The position numbers and the translations under genes are program-made. Shown here piece after piece: positions 1 to 6,262 of a DNA stretch of 6,872 bases; the first letter of the stretch is position 1; each line of letters starts with the position of its first letter. The notes below the pieces were generated by a model, which was not told where the DNA came from, ran no database searches, and saw nothing but the letters and a program-made list of their open reading frames with translations. Source of the stretch: Rhodoferax sp. (lineage in GTDB: Bacteria > Pseudomonadota > Gammaproteobacteria > Burkholderiales > Burkholderiaceae_C); assembly GCA_030833685.1 (NCBI GenBank), contig JAURGS010000133.1, positions 1-6,872 of the forward strand, read 5' to 3'.

Positions 1-367
1 CGTGCACCAGCAGGCACTCACGCGTACCGTGCACCAGCCCAATTGCCATGTGTTGATGGCGCAGCCAGTCCAGCAGCTCGCCGCGGTCTGGTGCGTGCAA
101 GATGGCGTCGATGGTGTCGCGTCGGCCTGGCGCGCGCACGCCTGCGGCCACTGCCAACACGTGCAGGTCGTGGTTGCCAAGCAGGCAGTGTGCAGATTGG
201 CCCAGCGCCATCAAGCGGCGCAGCACGGCGCTTGAGTCTGGCCCGCGGTTGACCAGGTCACCCAAGAGGTAAATCGTGTCACGGCTGGGCGAAAAATCAA
301 TGTGTTCAAGCAGCTGCTTCAAAGCCCCGTCGCAGCCCTGCACGTCGCCAATCAAGTAAAGTGCCAT
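1..367 (-). CDS. apaH: ApaH, bis(5'-nucleosyl)-tetraphosphatase (symmetrical), N-terminal part
   Basis: The enzyme hydrolyses diadenosine tetraphosphate (Ap4A) to two ADP in the cytoplasm, limiting alarmone and Np4-RNA-cap levels. The frame is open from ATG at 367 to the window edge (122 codons), so the C-terminal half is missing. The product begins MALYLIGDVQGC and shows the metallophosphoesterase signatures in order: GDVQGC at residues 7-12 (metal ligand D8; the Q10 form is typical of ApaH, where other PPP-family enzymes have H), GDLVNRGP at 36-43, and GNHDLH at 64-69. The start is fixed by MALYLIGD, the usual ApaH N-terminus. The next gene is divergent and starts only 24 bases away, and no clear Shine-Dalgarno precedes this ATG. 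The family assignment is firm; whether the rest of the gene is intact cannot be seen. Confidence 0.95.
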   Translation of the reverse strand, partial: MALYLIGDVQGCDGALKQLLEHIDFSPSRDTIYLLGDLVNRGPDSSAVLRRLMALGQSAHCLLGNHDLHVLAVAAGVRAPGRRDTIDAILHAPDRGELLDWLRHQHMAIGLVHGTRECLLVH

Positions 368-391
368 GTTCTGAATTGTCGTTTGCTCTGC

Positions 392-1705
392 ATGGAACTG
401 TTACTGATCATTTTTCTCACGCTGCTTAACGGCGCGTTTGCCATGACCGAGCTGGCCTTGGCCGCCAGCCGCAAGTCGCGCCTGAATGCCATGTCCGAGA
501 GTGGCGACGGCGGAGCCCATGCGGCGCTGTCCTTGTTGGACAACCCTAACCAGTTCTTGTCGACCATTCAGATTGGCATCACCTCCATTGGCGTGCTCAA
601 CGGCATTGTGGGTGAGGCTGCGTTCAGCTCAGACCTGGCTGAGTGGCTCAAGGGCCTGGGTATGCCCCACGGCGCTGCCTCGCTGACAGCGACTGGGCTG
701 GTGGTGACCATCATCACCATCACTACCATTATTTTTGGTGAACTGGTGCCCAAGCGAATCGGCCAGCTTTACCCCGAGACCATCTCGCGATGGGCCTCTC
801 GCCCCATGCTGCTGCTGGCGCGTGCCAGCGGCCCGCTGGTGCATTTTCTCTCGGGTTCGACGGCTGCGGTACTGCGGCTTTTGCGTATTGACGCTGGCGC
901 CACCCGCCCAATGACCGAGGAAGAGATTTCCGCCAGCCTGGAAGAGGGCGTGGACTCCGGTGTGATTGAAGAGCACGAGCACCAGATGGTGCAAAACGTG
1001 TTTGAGCTGGATGACCGGCCCCTGACCTCACTGATGGTGTCGCGCTCGGAGATCGACTGGCTGGATGCCAGCCTGAGCGTGGCCCAGGCCCTGCAAAAAC
1101 TCGCCCAAGCCGAGGATGGTGCAGCACACTCCTGGTACCCGGTGTGCCGCGGCTCTTTGGCCGATGTGGTGGGCCAGATCAGCGTGTCGCAGCTGCTCAA
1201 GCTTGGCGAGCACACGCCAGGCAGTTTGGCAGACCTCGTGATGCCATCAACCTTCGTGCCGGAGACGCTCACCGGCATGGAGCTGCTTGAGCACTTTCGC
1301 GCCAGGCAGGGACGCTTGGTGCTCGTGGTGGATGAATATGGCGAGGTGCAAGGCATGCTCACGCCCTTTGATCTGCTGGAGGCGATCACGGGCGAGCTGC
1401 ATCCCGGCGCCTCCTCCGACGCGTGGGCAACTGAGCTCGACGATGGGTCCTGGCTGCTCGATGGCCTGATGCCCATCAGCGAGCTTAAAGCGCGGCTTGG
1501 CCTAGAGGATTTGCCCATGCGAGAGCGTGGCCGCTACAACACCGTGGCCGGTTTGGTGATGGCAGTGATGGGCAGCCTGCCTCGGGTGGGTGAACACATT
1601 GATGTGGAGGGCTGGCGTTTTCAGGTGCTTGCGCTGGACGGCAAACGCGTAGACGAAGTGCGCGCAAGCCCATTGCCGACGTCTTTGGCCAACCCAGAGA
1701 GCTAA
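392..1705 (+). CDS. Hemolysin-family (DUF21/CNNM - CBS pair - CorC_HlyC) membrane protein
   Basis: This 437-residue protein belongs to the YfjD/YtfL/HlyC-CorC group, inner-membrane proteins linked to divalent cation (Mg2+/Co2+) handling and sometimes labelled hemolysin. An N-terminal DUF21 region (about 1-190) has hydrophobic segments near 1-20, 56-75, 98-115 and 130-150, with the family GELVPK motif at 116-121. A cytoplasmic CBS pair follows (about 205-330), including VLVVDEYGEVQGMLTPFDLLEAITGE late in the region. A CorC_HlyC domain ends the protein (about 345-425, with RYNTVAGLVM). Length is normal for the family. The frame also opens at 302, but that extension would run through the apaH start region, and MELLLIIFLTLLNGAF is the expected first helix, so ATG 392 is chosen. 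No good Shine-Dalgarno is visible. The gene ends 115 bases before the convergent dnaG stop. Transport activity is inferred from family and is not demonstrated for most members. Confidence 0.92.
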   Translation: MELLLIIFLTLLNGAFAMTELALAASRKSRLNAMSESGDGGAHAALSLLDNPNQFLSTIQIGITSIGVLNGIVGEAAFSSDLAEWLKGLGMPHGAASLTATGLVVTIITITTIIFGELVPKRIGQLYPETISRWASRPMLLLARASGPLVHFLSGSTAAVLRLLRIDAGATRPMTEEEISASLEEGVDSGVIEEHEHQMVQNVFELDDRPLTSLMVSRSEIDWLDASLSVAQALQKLAQAEDGAAHSWYPVCRGSLADVVGQISVSQLLKLGEHTPGSLADLVMPSTFVPETLTGMELLEHFRARQGRLVLVVDEYGEVQGMLTPFDLLEAITGELHPGASSDAWATELDDGSWLLDGLMPISELKARLGLEDLPMRERGRYNTVAGLVMAVMGSLPRVGEHIDVEGWRFQVLALDGKRVDEVRASPLPTSLANPES

Positions 1706-1820
1706 ATCTGCGGGCTTGGTATGCCAATGAGCCTTGGCCGGGCGATCAGGAACTGGCGCCACCCGCTAGACCCTCGTACACCGCGGCTGATACGCTTGCA
1801 CTGAAGGGGGGTCTCAGCCT

Positions 1821-3683
1821 CTACAGGCTTGTCGGACTGCCCGCAGGCGCCTTGCTGCTGGCCTCTAGCGTCCTGCGCCGCGCCTGCAGTTGGCGGTAGC
1901 GCTCCAAAGCAGCCGGGTCGGTCTTGGCCGCTTCAATAGCAGCGGTCTCTTGCGCCTTAAGCTGGTCAATCTGAATCCGGTTAACCAGCGCACGCAGCTC
2001 CTGCAAGCTCTCTTGCGGGTCAATATCCTCAGTGCCCAGGTAGTCGTTCATGAGCGCGCGCGCATAGGCCTGGCTGGGGTGGCCCTCCAGGCCGGCGAGC
2101 AAGGCAGCCCAGGGCTGCGCGCCGTGCTCGTGCCACTGCGCTTCAAGCCAGGCAAAGAGCGGACCCTGAGGTGCGTCCAGCTCGCACAGCATCTGTTGGT
2201 CTTCTGCCGACAGACTGTCCATCGCTGCCAGGTTGTTCAGTAGCAGGCGCGCTGCGTGGTCGGTGCGGTGAATTGGCAGGCGTTGCTTGCCACGTGCCCC
2301 ACTCGCCTTGGTGCCCGAGGGTCTGGCCTGGCTTGCCGCGCTGGCGCGAGGGCTGCTTGCTGGCGCAGACGCCCTTCGCTGACGCCCAAACCAGATGTCG
2401 GTCAGGTCCTGGCTGTCAAGTTGCACCAGATCGGCAATTTCAATGAGTATTTGCTGCTTGAGTGCACCCGCTGGCATGGCTTCCCACAGGGGCTTGGCGT
2501 TGCTGGCCAGCCGTGCACGCCCCTCGGCGGTGGCCAGATCACAGCCCTCGTGCGCCACATCCAGCAAAAAGCGGCTTAGTGGTGTTGCTTCGGTGATGCA
2601 GCGGGCAAAAGCGTCCTTGCCGTGTTCACGGATGTAGCTGTCAGGGTCGTGCTCGACAGGTAAAAACAAAAATTTGACGCTGCGCACGTCGGTGGCCATG
2701 GGCAGGGCAGCGAGCATGGCTTTGCGCGCTGCGCGTTGCCCGGCCTCGTCGCCGTCAAAGCTAAACACCACCGAGTCAGTGAAGCGAAACAGCTTTTGCA
2801 CATGCTCGGTGGTGCAGGCGGTACCCAGGGTGGCCACGGCGTTGGCAAACCCAAGCTGGGCGAGCGCCACAACGTCCATATAGCCTTCAGTGACCAGCAC
2901 AAAGCCATGTTCGCGCAGCGCGTCACGCGCTTCAAACAAGCCATAGAGCTCGCGCCCCTTGGAAAACACCGGCGTCTCGGGCGAGTTCAGGTACTTGGGT
3001 TTTTCATCGCCCAGCACCCGCCCGCCAAATCCGATGCACTGGCCTTTGACGTTTCGGATGGGAAACATCACGCGGTCGCGAAACCGGTCGTAGCGTTTGG
3101 CCTCGTTGGCGTCCTCGTTGACGATGACCAGCCCGCTTTCAACCAGCAAGGGGTCGTCGTACTCGGGGAATACGCTGGCCAGGCTGCGCCAGCCCTCGGG
3201 CGCGTAGCCCAGACCAAAGCGCTTGGCCACACGCCCGGTCAGGCCCCGGCCCTTCAGGTAGTCGATGGCGCGCTGCGCGCCGCGAAGGTGCTTTTGGTAG
3301 GCGGCACTGGCCTTTTCCAGCACATCACTGAGTGTGGCTTGCTGCTGTTTTTGTTGGGCTTGGCGCGCACGTTCTTGCGGCGTGCTGTTGTCCTCAGGCA
3401 CCTGCATGCCAAATTCCTGGGCCAGGTCCTCAACGGCGTCGATAAAGCCCATGCCAGCATGCTCCATCAAAAAGCCAATTGCGTTACCCGTTTTGCCACA
3501 GCCAAAGCAGTGGTAGAACTGCTTGCTGGGGCTTACCGAGAACGAGGGCGACTTCTCATTGTGAAACGGGCACAGGCCAACAAAATTGGCGCCGGTTTTT
3601 TTCAGCTGCACATGCCGCGCGACGATCTCAACGATGTCAGCGCGGGCGATGAGCTCCTGCACAAAACTCTGCGGTATAGCCAT
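1821..3683 (-). CDS. dnaG: DNA primase DnaG
   Basis: DnaG makes the RNA primers for replication at the fork, working with the DnaB helicase. The full-length product is 620 residues. The zinc-binding domain (about 1-100) has a CHC2-type finger with C38, H41, C59 and C62. The catalytic core carries GFGGRVLGDEKPKYLNSPET (about 218-237) and a TOPRIM fold: EGYMD at 266-270 (general base E266), DGDEAG from D310/D312, and HDPDSYI from D346/D348, aligning with the E. coli metal-binding acidic residues. An Ala/Ser/Pro/Arg-rich linker (about 437-475) joins the C-terminal helicase-binding domain (about 475-610). The ATG start gives the canonical MAIPQSFVQELIARADIV terminus, but no Shine-Dalgarno precedes it. 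The upstream dehydrogenase gene ends 60 bases before this start and could be cotranscribed. Neither rpsU nor rpoD, its usual operon partners, is adjacent. All key residues are present. Confidence 0.98.
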   Translation of the reverse strand: MAIPQSFVQELIARADIVEIVARHVQLKKTGANFVGLCPFHNEKSPSFSVSPSKQFYHCFGCGKTGNAIGFLMEHAGMGFIDAVEDLAQEFGMQVPEDNSTPQERARQAQQKQQQATLSDVLEKASAAYQKHLRGAQRAIDYLKGRGLTGRVAKRFGLGYAPEGWRSLASVFPEYDDPLLVESGLVIVNEDANEAKRYDRFRDRVMFPIRNVKGQCIGFGGRVLGDEKPKYLNSPETPVFSKGRELYGLFEARDALREHGFVLVTEGYMDVVALAQLGFANAVATLGTACTTEHVQKLFRFTDSVVFSFDGDEAGQRAARKAMLAALPMATDVRSVKFLFLPVEHDPDSYIREHGKDAFARCITEATPLSRFLLDVAHEGCDLATAEGRARLASNAKPLWEAMPAGALKQQILIEIADLVQLDSQDLTDIWFGRQRRASAPASSPRASAASQARPSGTKASGARGKQRLPIHRTDHAARLLLNNLAAMDSLSAEDQQMLCELDAPQGPLFAWLEAQWHEHGAQPWAALLAGLEGHPSQAYARALMNDYLGTEDIDPQESLQELRALVNRIQIDQLKAQETAAIEAAKTDPAALERYRQLQARRRTLEASSKAPAGSPTSL

Positions 3684-3689
3684 GCGTGC

Positions 3690-3695
3690 ATTGTA
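3690..3695 (-). promoter_or_regulatory. Possible -10 element (TACAAT) abutting the dnaG start
   Basis: On the minus strand TACAAT ends 6 bases before the dnaG ATG. If used as a sigma-70 -10 hexamer, transcription would begin at about the A of the ATG and give a leaderless message, which fits the lack of a Shine-Dalgarno. No convincing -35 lies at 16-18 bases, so this is only a candidate; dnaG could instead be read from the upstream dehydrogenase transcript. Confidence 0.25.
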
Positions 3696-3743
3696 GGAAC
3701 GCGCCGCACACCAGTGCCCAGGGCAGCGCGCTTGCCGGCTGGT

Positions 3744-4502
3744 TTAACGTGGTGCCAGGCGGATGGCGCCGTCCAGGCGAATGACCTCGCCATTGAGCAT
3801 GTCGTTTTCAATGATGTGCTTGGCCAGCTTGGCGTAGTCCTGCGGCGTGCCCAGACGCGAAGGGAAGGGCACGCTGGCAGCCAGCGCGTCTTGCACTTCT
3901 TGGGGCATGCCAAACAGCATGGGCGTGCCAAAAATACCTGGTGCGATCGTCATGTTGCGAATGCCGTTGCGCGCCAGGTCGCGGGCTATGGGCAGGGTCA
4001 TGCCCACAATGCCGCCCTTGGATGCGCTGTAGGCGGCTTGACCCATTTGGCCGTCATAGGCCGCCACCGAGGCGGTGGAGATCAACACGCCGCGCTCACC
4101 GGTGGGCTCGGGATCGTTGGCGCTCATGGCCTGGGCACACAGGCGAATCATGTTGAAGCTGCCCACCAGGTTGATCATGATGGTGCGGGTGAACACATCG
4201 AGGTTGTGCGGCCCGGTTTTATTGACGGTTCGTTCCGCTGTGGCGATGCCCGCGCAGTTAACCAGGCCTCGCAGTGTGCCTATGGTGCAGGCCTTGGCCA
4301 CGGCAGCTTCAGCGTCGGTTTCAGAACTCACGTCGCAGCGCATGAAGGCGCCACCAATGGAGTCCGCCACGGCCTGGCCTTTGTCGGCTTGCATGTCGAG
4401 CACCAGCACTTTGGCGCCTTCTGCGGCGAGCATTCGCGCCGTGCCTTCGCCCAAACCGGACGCGCCACCTGTGACGATAAAAACTTTGCCTGCAATGTTC
4501 AT
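3744..4502 (-). CDS. HSD10-like short-chain 3-hydroxyacyl-CoA dehydrogenase (SDR family)
   Basis: This 252-residue classical SDR probably oxidises 3-hydroxyacyl-CoA (or 2-methyl-3-hydroxybutyryl-CoA) with NAD+ in beta-oxidation or isoleucine breakdown. Visible motifs are TGGASGLG at 11-18 (nucleotide-binding glycines), D36 after the second strand (NAD rather than NADP preference), NCAG at 82-85, N111, and the catalytic set S145, Y158 and K162 in YSASKGG. The stretches around STASVAAYDGQMGQAAYSAS, the GMTLPIARDLA region, IAPGIFGTP, PFPSRLG and NGEVIRLDGAIR closely resemble mammalian 17beta-HSD type 10 from memory, so this subfamily is preferred over a FabG reductase. The frame also opens at a TTG at 4529; ATG 4502 is chosen because MNIAGKVFIVTGG is a natural SDR start. 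dnaG follows 60 bases downstream in the same direction, with no obvious functional link. The exact substrate is inferred. Confidence 0.9.
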   Translation of the reverse strand: MNIAGKVFIVTGGASGLGEGTARMLAAEGAKVLVLDMQADKGQAVADSIGGAFMRCDVSSETDAEAAVAKACTIGTLRGLVNCAGIATAERTVNKTGPHNLDVFTRTIMINLVGSFNMIRLCAQAMSANDPEPTGERGVLISTASVAAYDGQMGQAAYSASKGGIVGMTLPIARDLARNGIRNMTIAPGIFGTPMLFGMPQEVQDALAASVPFPSRLGTPQDYAKLAKHIIENDMLNGEVIRLDGAIRLAPR

Positions 4503-4537
4503 GATGTGTCCGTCAAGTGAGTTCAACAAAGCTGGGA

Positions 4538-4562
4538 ATTATCCGGGATCATGCTTGCAAGC
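4538..4562 (-). promoter_or_regulatory. Candidate promoter/operator upstream of the dehydrogenase gene
   Basis: On the minus strand a -10-like GATAAT (4543 to 4538) lies 35 bases before the ATG at 4502. A perfect 10-base palindrome, GCTTGCAAGC (4553-4562), sits just upstream of it, where a spacer or -35 bound by a regulator would be. No consensus -35 is present at 17 bases. This is speculative and supported only by position and symmetry. Confidence 0.22.
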
Positions 4563-4597
4563 GGCTCTGTCAGAGGGGTTTTGGACATGATTGCGGC

Positions 4598-4603
4598 TAT
4601 ACT
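4598..4603 (+). promoter_or_regulatory. Probable -10 hexamer (TATACT) of the tRNA-Val gene
   Basis: TATACT lies 20 bases before the mature tRNA 5' end, predicting a start near 4610 and a leader of about 14 bases for RNase P to remove. TTGGAC at 4581-4586 resembles a -35 but is only 11 bases away, too close for normal spacing, so the -35 is unresolved. Confidence 0.35.
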
Positions 4604-4623
4604 TCCGACCCTCGAATACACCC

Positions 4624-4700
4624 AGGCGCGTAGCTCAGCTGGTTAGAGCACCACCTTGACATGGTGGGGGTCGTTGGTTCGAGTCCAATCGCGCCTACCA
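4624..4700 (+). tRNA. tRNA-Val (anticodon GAC)
   Basis: The 77-nucleotide gene includes an encoded CCA. The acceptor stem AGGCGCG (4624-4630) pairs with CGCGCCT (4690-4696), followed by discriminator A and CCA. The D arm is TAGCTCAGCTGGTTAGAGCA. The anticodon stem CCACC/GGTGG encloses the loop TTGACAT, placing GAC at 4658-4660, which reads valine codons GUC and GUU. The T stem GTTGG/CCAAT closes loop TTCGAGT. Every stem is fully paired with one G-U in the T stem, so it looks functional. It is a single tRNA with its own terminator, not part of an array, and stands at the boundary between two regions of different base composition. Confidence 0.98.
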
Positions 4701-4705
4701 AATAG

Positions 4706-4750
4706 AAAGCCTCGATAAATCATTGATTTATTGAGGCTTTTTGGTTTTTT
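4706..4750 (+). terminator. Intrinsic terminator after tRNA-Val
   Basis: A 17-base inverted repeat, AAAGCCTCGATAAATCA (4706-4722) against TGATTTATTGAGGCTTT (4724-4740), has a single G-T pair and only one base between the arms, so a few inner pairs must open to form the loop. It is followed by TTGGTTTTTT (4741-4750). The position 6 bases after the tRNA CCA makes it the tRNA terminator and insulates the downstream transporter genes from read-through. Confidence 0.9.
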
Positions 4751-4825
4751 CAGCTTTGTTTCGATTAGGTCAACCACCAGTTAAAAGTGAAAAAGTGAAA
4801 AAGAGCGTGAAATGAGGGCTGGCAA

Positions 4826-4835
4826 TGTATACAAT
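4826..4835. promoter_or_regulatory. TGTATACA palindrome / possible -10, upstream of the binding-protein gene
   Basis: TGTATACA (4826-4833) is a perfect palindrome containing GTATAC, which fits the GTM-(N0-1)-KAC core of GntR/FadR-type operators. It overlaps TACAAT (4830-4835), a plausible -10 that would leave a leader of roughly 50 bases before the ATG at 4893. The whole gap 4751-4892 is A+T-rich, with T runs and a short direct repeat of AAAAGTG (4783-4789, again 4791-4797 region). No consensus -35 is seen. It is an operator and/or promoter candidate only. Confidence 0.35.
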
Positions 4836-4880
4836 TTTCTTGCGAATGTAGATTTTTTTTTAACGTTCCCCTCGATTCAT

Positions 4881-4885
4881 AGGAG
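4881..4885 (+). promoter_or_regulatory. Shine-Dalgarno AGGAG deciding the binding-protein start
   Basis: AGGAG lies 7 bases before ATG 4893, a strong site. It selects this ATG over the in-frame ATG at 4812, whose 27-residue extension would precede the signal peptide and has no family support. Confidence 0.85.
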
Positions 4886-4892
4886 CATCTTC

Positions 4893-6140
4893 ATGAAAAA
4901 TCCCACGCAGTCACCCCAAAGCCCCGACCGGCGTTCTGTAGTAACTGCCATTGGCGCAGCCGCCGCAGGAGCGGCTTTCCCATCACTTGCGCTCGCGCAA
5001 TCCAAACAAGTAAAGGTTGGATTCCTTCTTCCCTTAACCGGAGGATTCGCGGAGTCAGGTCAACTGATCAAGTCTGCAATCGACATGGCGATTGAAGAAA
5101 TCAACGGCAAGGGCGGAATCAAAAGCACGGGCGCAAAGATCGTCCCAATTTACGGAAATTCATCGTCGCCTGATGAGGCCAACACAGAGACCAATCGGAT
5201 GATCTCGAACGAAAAGGTCTCGGCGATTATGGGAGCCTATTCATCCGGCGCAACGATCTCATCGTCAGTCATCGCGGAGCGAGCACAGGTACCCTATGTG
5301 GTGCCCAATGCCCTGGCTGACGAGATCACGGAGCGCGGGTTGAAGTATGTCTTCAAAACAGTCCCCCATTTCTCCCAGTTCGCCATCAATGGTGCTCAGA
5401 TGGTAAAGGAGATGTCAGCCAAGGCCAACAAGCCTGTCAAGACCGTTAGCCTGGTTCGAGAAAATAACTTTTTTGGAAACGTGGTGGGCAAAGCTTTTGC
5501 CGCACACATCGGCCCATCAGGACTGGTACTCGCCAAGGACAACATCTTCCCGTCCAATCCAACGTCTTTCGAGGACATTATCATCGCCTTGAAGGGTCAA
5601 AATCCCGATGTGGTTTTTGCGGCCGGAGAGCCTTCCTCCATCACCCTCCTTTTTCAACAACTTAAAGAATTGAAGTACTGGCCAAAGCTGGGCTGGGTTG
5701 GTTGCGGTGGCGGTTATACCAATCCAACGGTGGTCCAAAATCTCGGCTCTCTTGCCGAGGGAATGGTTGTCCTGAATGACTGGTTCCCGGACATCAATCG
5801 ACCTGGCTCCAAAGAGCTTAACGATCGATTCAAGAAGAGGACTGGCAAGGACATGCTGGGTAATGCCAACACAACTTACGCCGCGGTTTACATATTGGCT
5901 GATGCTCTTGAGCGTGCTGCCTCTCCTGAGGGGTCAAAAATCAGGGATGCGCTCGCCGCGACAAATATCACCTCAGGTCCGGCAACGTTCATGTACGAAA
6001 AAATCAACTTTGATGCGAAGGGGATGATGCCGAACTCACTTCTCATTGGAGCCCAGATACAGCGGGGCGGTGCCCGCGTCGTTTGGCCAAATAGCCTCAA
6101 GGTTGTTGATGCGTCATGGCCCGTGCCTGCTCCGAGGTAA
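4893..6140 (+). CDS. LivK-type ABC transporter periplasmic substrate-binding protein
   Basis: This 415-residue protein captures a small solute, by family a branched-chain amino acid or a related amide or organic acid, in the periplasm and delivers it to a HAAT-type ABC importer. The N-terminus has an RR pair at 13-14, a weakly hydrophobic Ala/Gly-rich segment (about 16-34) and a likely cleavage after ALA at 33-35 (LALA|QS). The twin arginine suggests export by Tat, though the match to SRRxFLK is partial. The mature part starts VKVGFLLPLTGGFAESGQ and continues as a two-lobed Peripla_BP_6 fold, with AIEEINGKGGI, the ligand-side stretch GAYSSGATISSSVIAERAQVP and the second-lobe DVVFAAGEPSS. Length is normal. 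A LivH permease follows after 122 bases, so the pair form the start of one operon. G+C is lower than in the dnaG region. The true ligand cannot be read from the sequence. Confidence 0.93.
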   Translation: MKNPTQSPQSPDRRSVVTAIGAAAAGAAFPSLALAQSKQVKVGFLLPLTGGFAESGQLIKSAIDMAIEEINGKGGIKSTGAKIVPIYGNSSSPDEANTETNRMISNEKVSAIMGAYSSGATISSSVIAERAQVPYVVPNALADEITERGLKYVFKTVPHFSQFAINGAQMVKEMSAKANKPVKTVSLVRENNFFGNVVGKAFAAHIGPSGLVLAKDNIFPSNPTSFEDIIIALKGQNPDVVFAAGEPSSITLLFQQLKELKYWPKLGWVGCGGGYTNPTVVQNLGSLAEGMVVLNDWFPDINRPGSKELNDRFKKRTGKDMLGNANTTYAAVYILADALERAASPEGSKIRDALAATNITSGPATFMYEKINFDAKGMMPNSLLIGAQIQRGGARVVWPNSLKVVDASWPVPAPR

Positions 6141-6152
6141 GCTAAGGGCGAA

Positions 6153-6187
6153 GCCCCAGTCAACCTTCCTTATGGGTTTGCTGGGGC
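6153..6187 (+). other. Stem-loop in the binding-protein/permease spacer
   Basis: GCCCCAG (6153-6159) pairs perfectly with CTGGGGC (6181-6187) across a 21-base loop, starting 12 bases after the binding-protein stop codon. A smaller alternative, GGGC-GAA-GCCC (6146-6156), shares the left arm. No T run follows, so it is more like an mRNA 3'-protecting structure than a terminator. The functional reading is inference. Confidence 0.45.
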
Positions 6188-6200
6188 GACAAAAACCAGG

Positions 6201-6250
6201 AGCGCCGACCAAGCTGGCGCTTCATTTGTGGCGCCAGTCCCAGCTTTTTT
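6201..6250 (+). terminator. Leaky terminator or attenuator candidate before livH
   Basis: CTGGCGC (6214-6220) pairs with GCGCCAG (6231-6237) across a 10-base loop, with TTTTTT at 6245-6250. An alternative outer pairing, AAGCTGG (6211-6217) with CCAGCTT (6240-6246), runs directly into the T tract. A third choice, AGCGCC (6201-6206) with GGCGCT (6216-6221), would block both. Because the permease gene starts 12 bases later in the same operon, full termination is unlikely; partial termination or an RNA-processing stop that keeps the binding protein in excess of the permease is more plausible. Confidence 0.5.
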
Positions 6251-6262
6251 GATGCTTCGCTC

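Noticed and set aside
302..391. Upstream in-frame start for the hemolysin-family protein at 302.
   Set aside because: The added 30 residues overlap the apaH N-terminal coding region and precede the expected first membrane helix.
769..1518. A 249-codon minus-strand open frame opposite the hemolysin-family gene.
   Set aside because: It is Ser/Arg-rich with no recognisable motif, and it lies wholly antisense to a gene with clear DUF21, CBS and CorC_HlyC features.
1706..1820. Gap between the convergent hemolysin-family gene and dnaG, examined for a bidirectional terminator or small gene.
   Set aside because: Only a weak, bulged hairpin (about 1713-1733) is present, with no T tract and no supported reading frame.
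2736..4520. A 594-codon open frame on the plus strand running antisense to dnaG and the dehydrogenase.
   Set aside because: Its codons lie exactly opposite the real codons in both genes, where stops would need TTA, CTA or TCA in the sense genes. Those codons are avoided in this G+C-rich background, so the frame is open by codon bias. It shows no recognisable domain and crosses two genes and their spacer.
4583..4700. Integration site with an integrase or duplicated tRNA fragment inside the window.
   Set aside because: No integrase gene and no second copy of the tRNA 3' end were found between 4700 and 6872, so only the composition break is reported.
4783..4803. Short A-rich direct repeat (AAAAGTG twice) considered as iteron or CRISPR-like.
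   Set aside because: There are only two copies in a low-complexity A-rich stretch, with no spacers and no replication gene nearby.
4812..4892. Upstream in-frame start for the binding protein at 4812.
   Set aside because: It lies in the A+T-rich promoter region, while ATG 4893 has a strong AGGAG at the right distance and begins a proper signal peptide.
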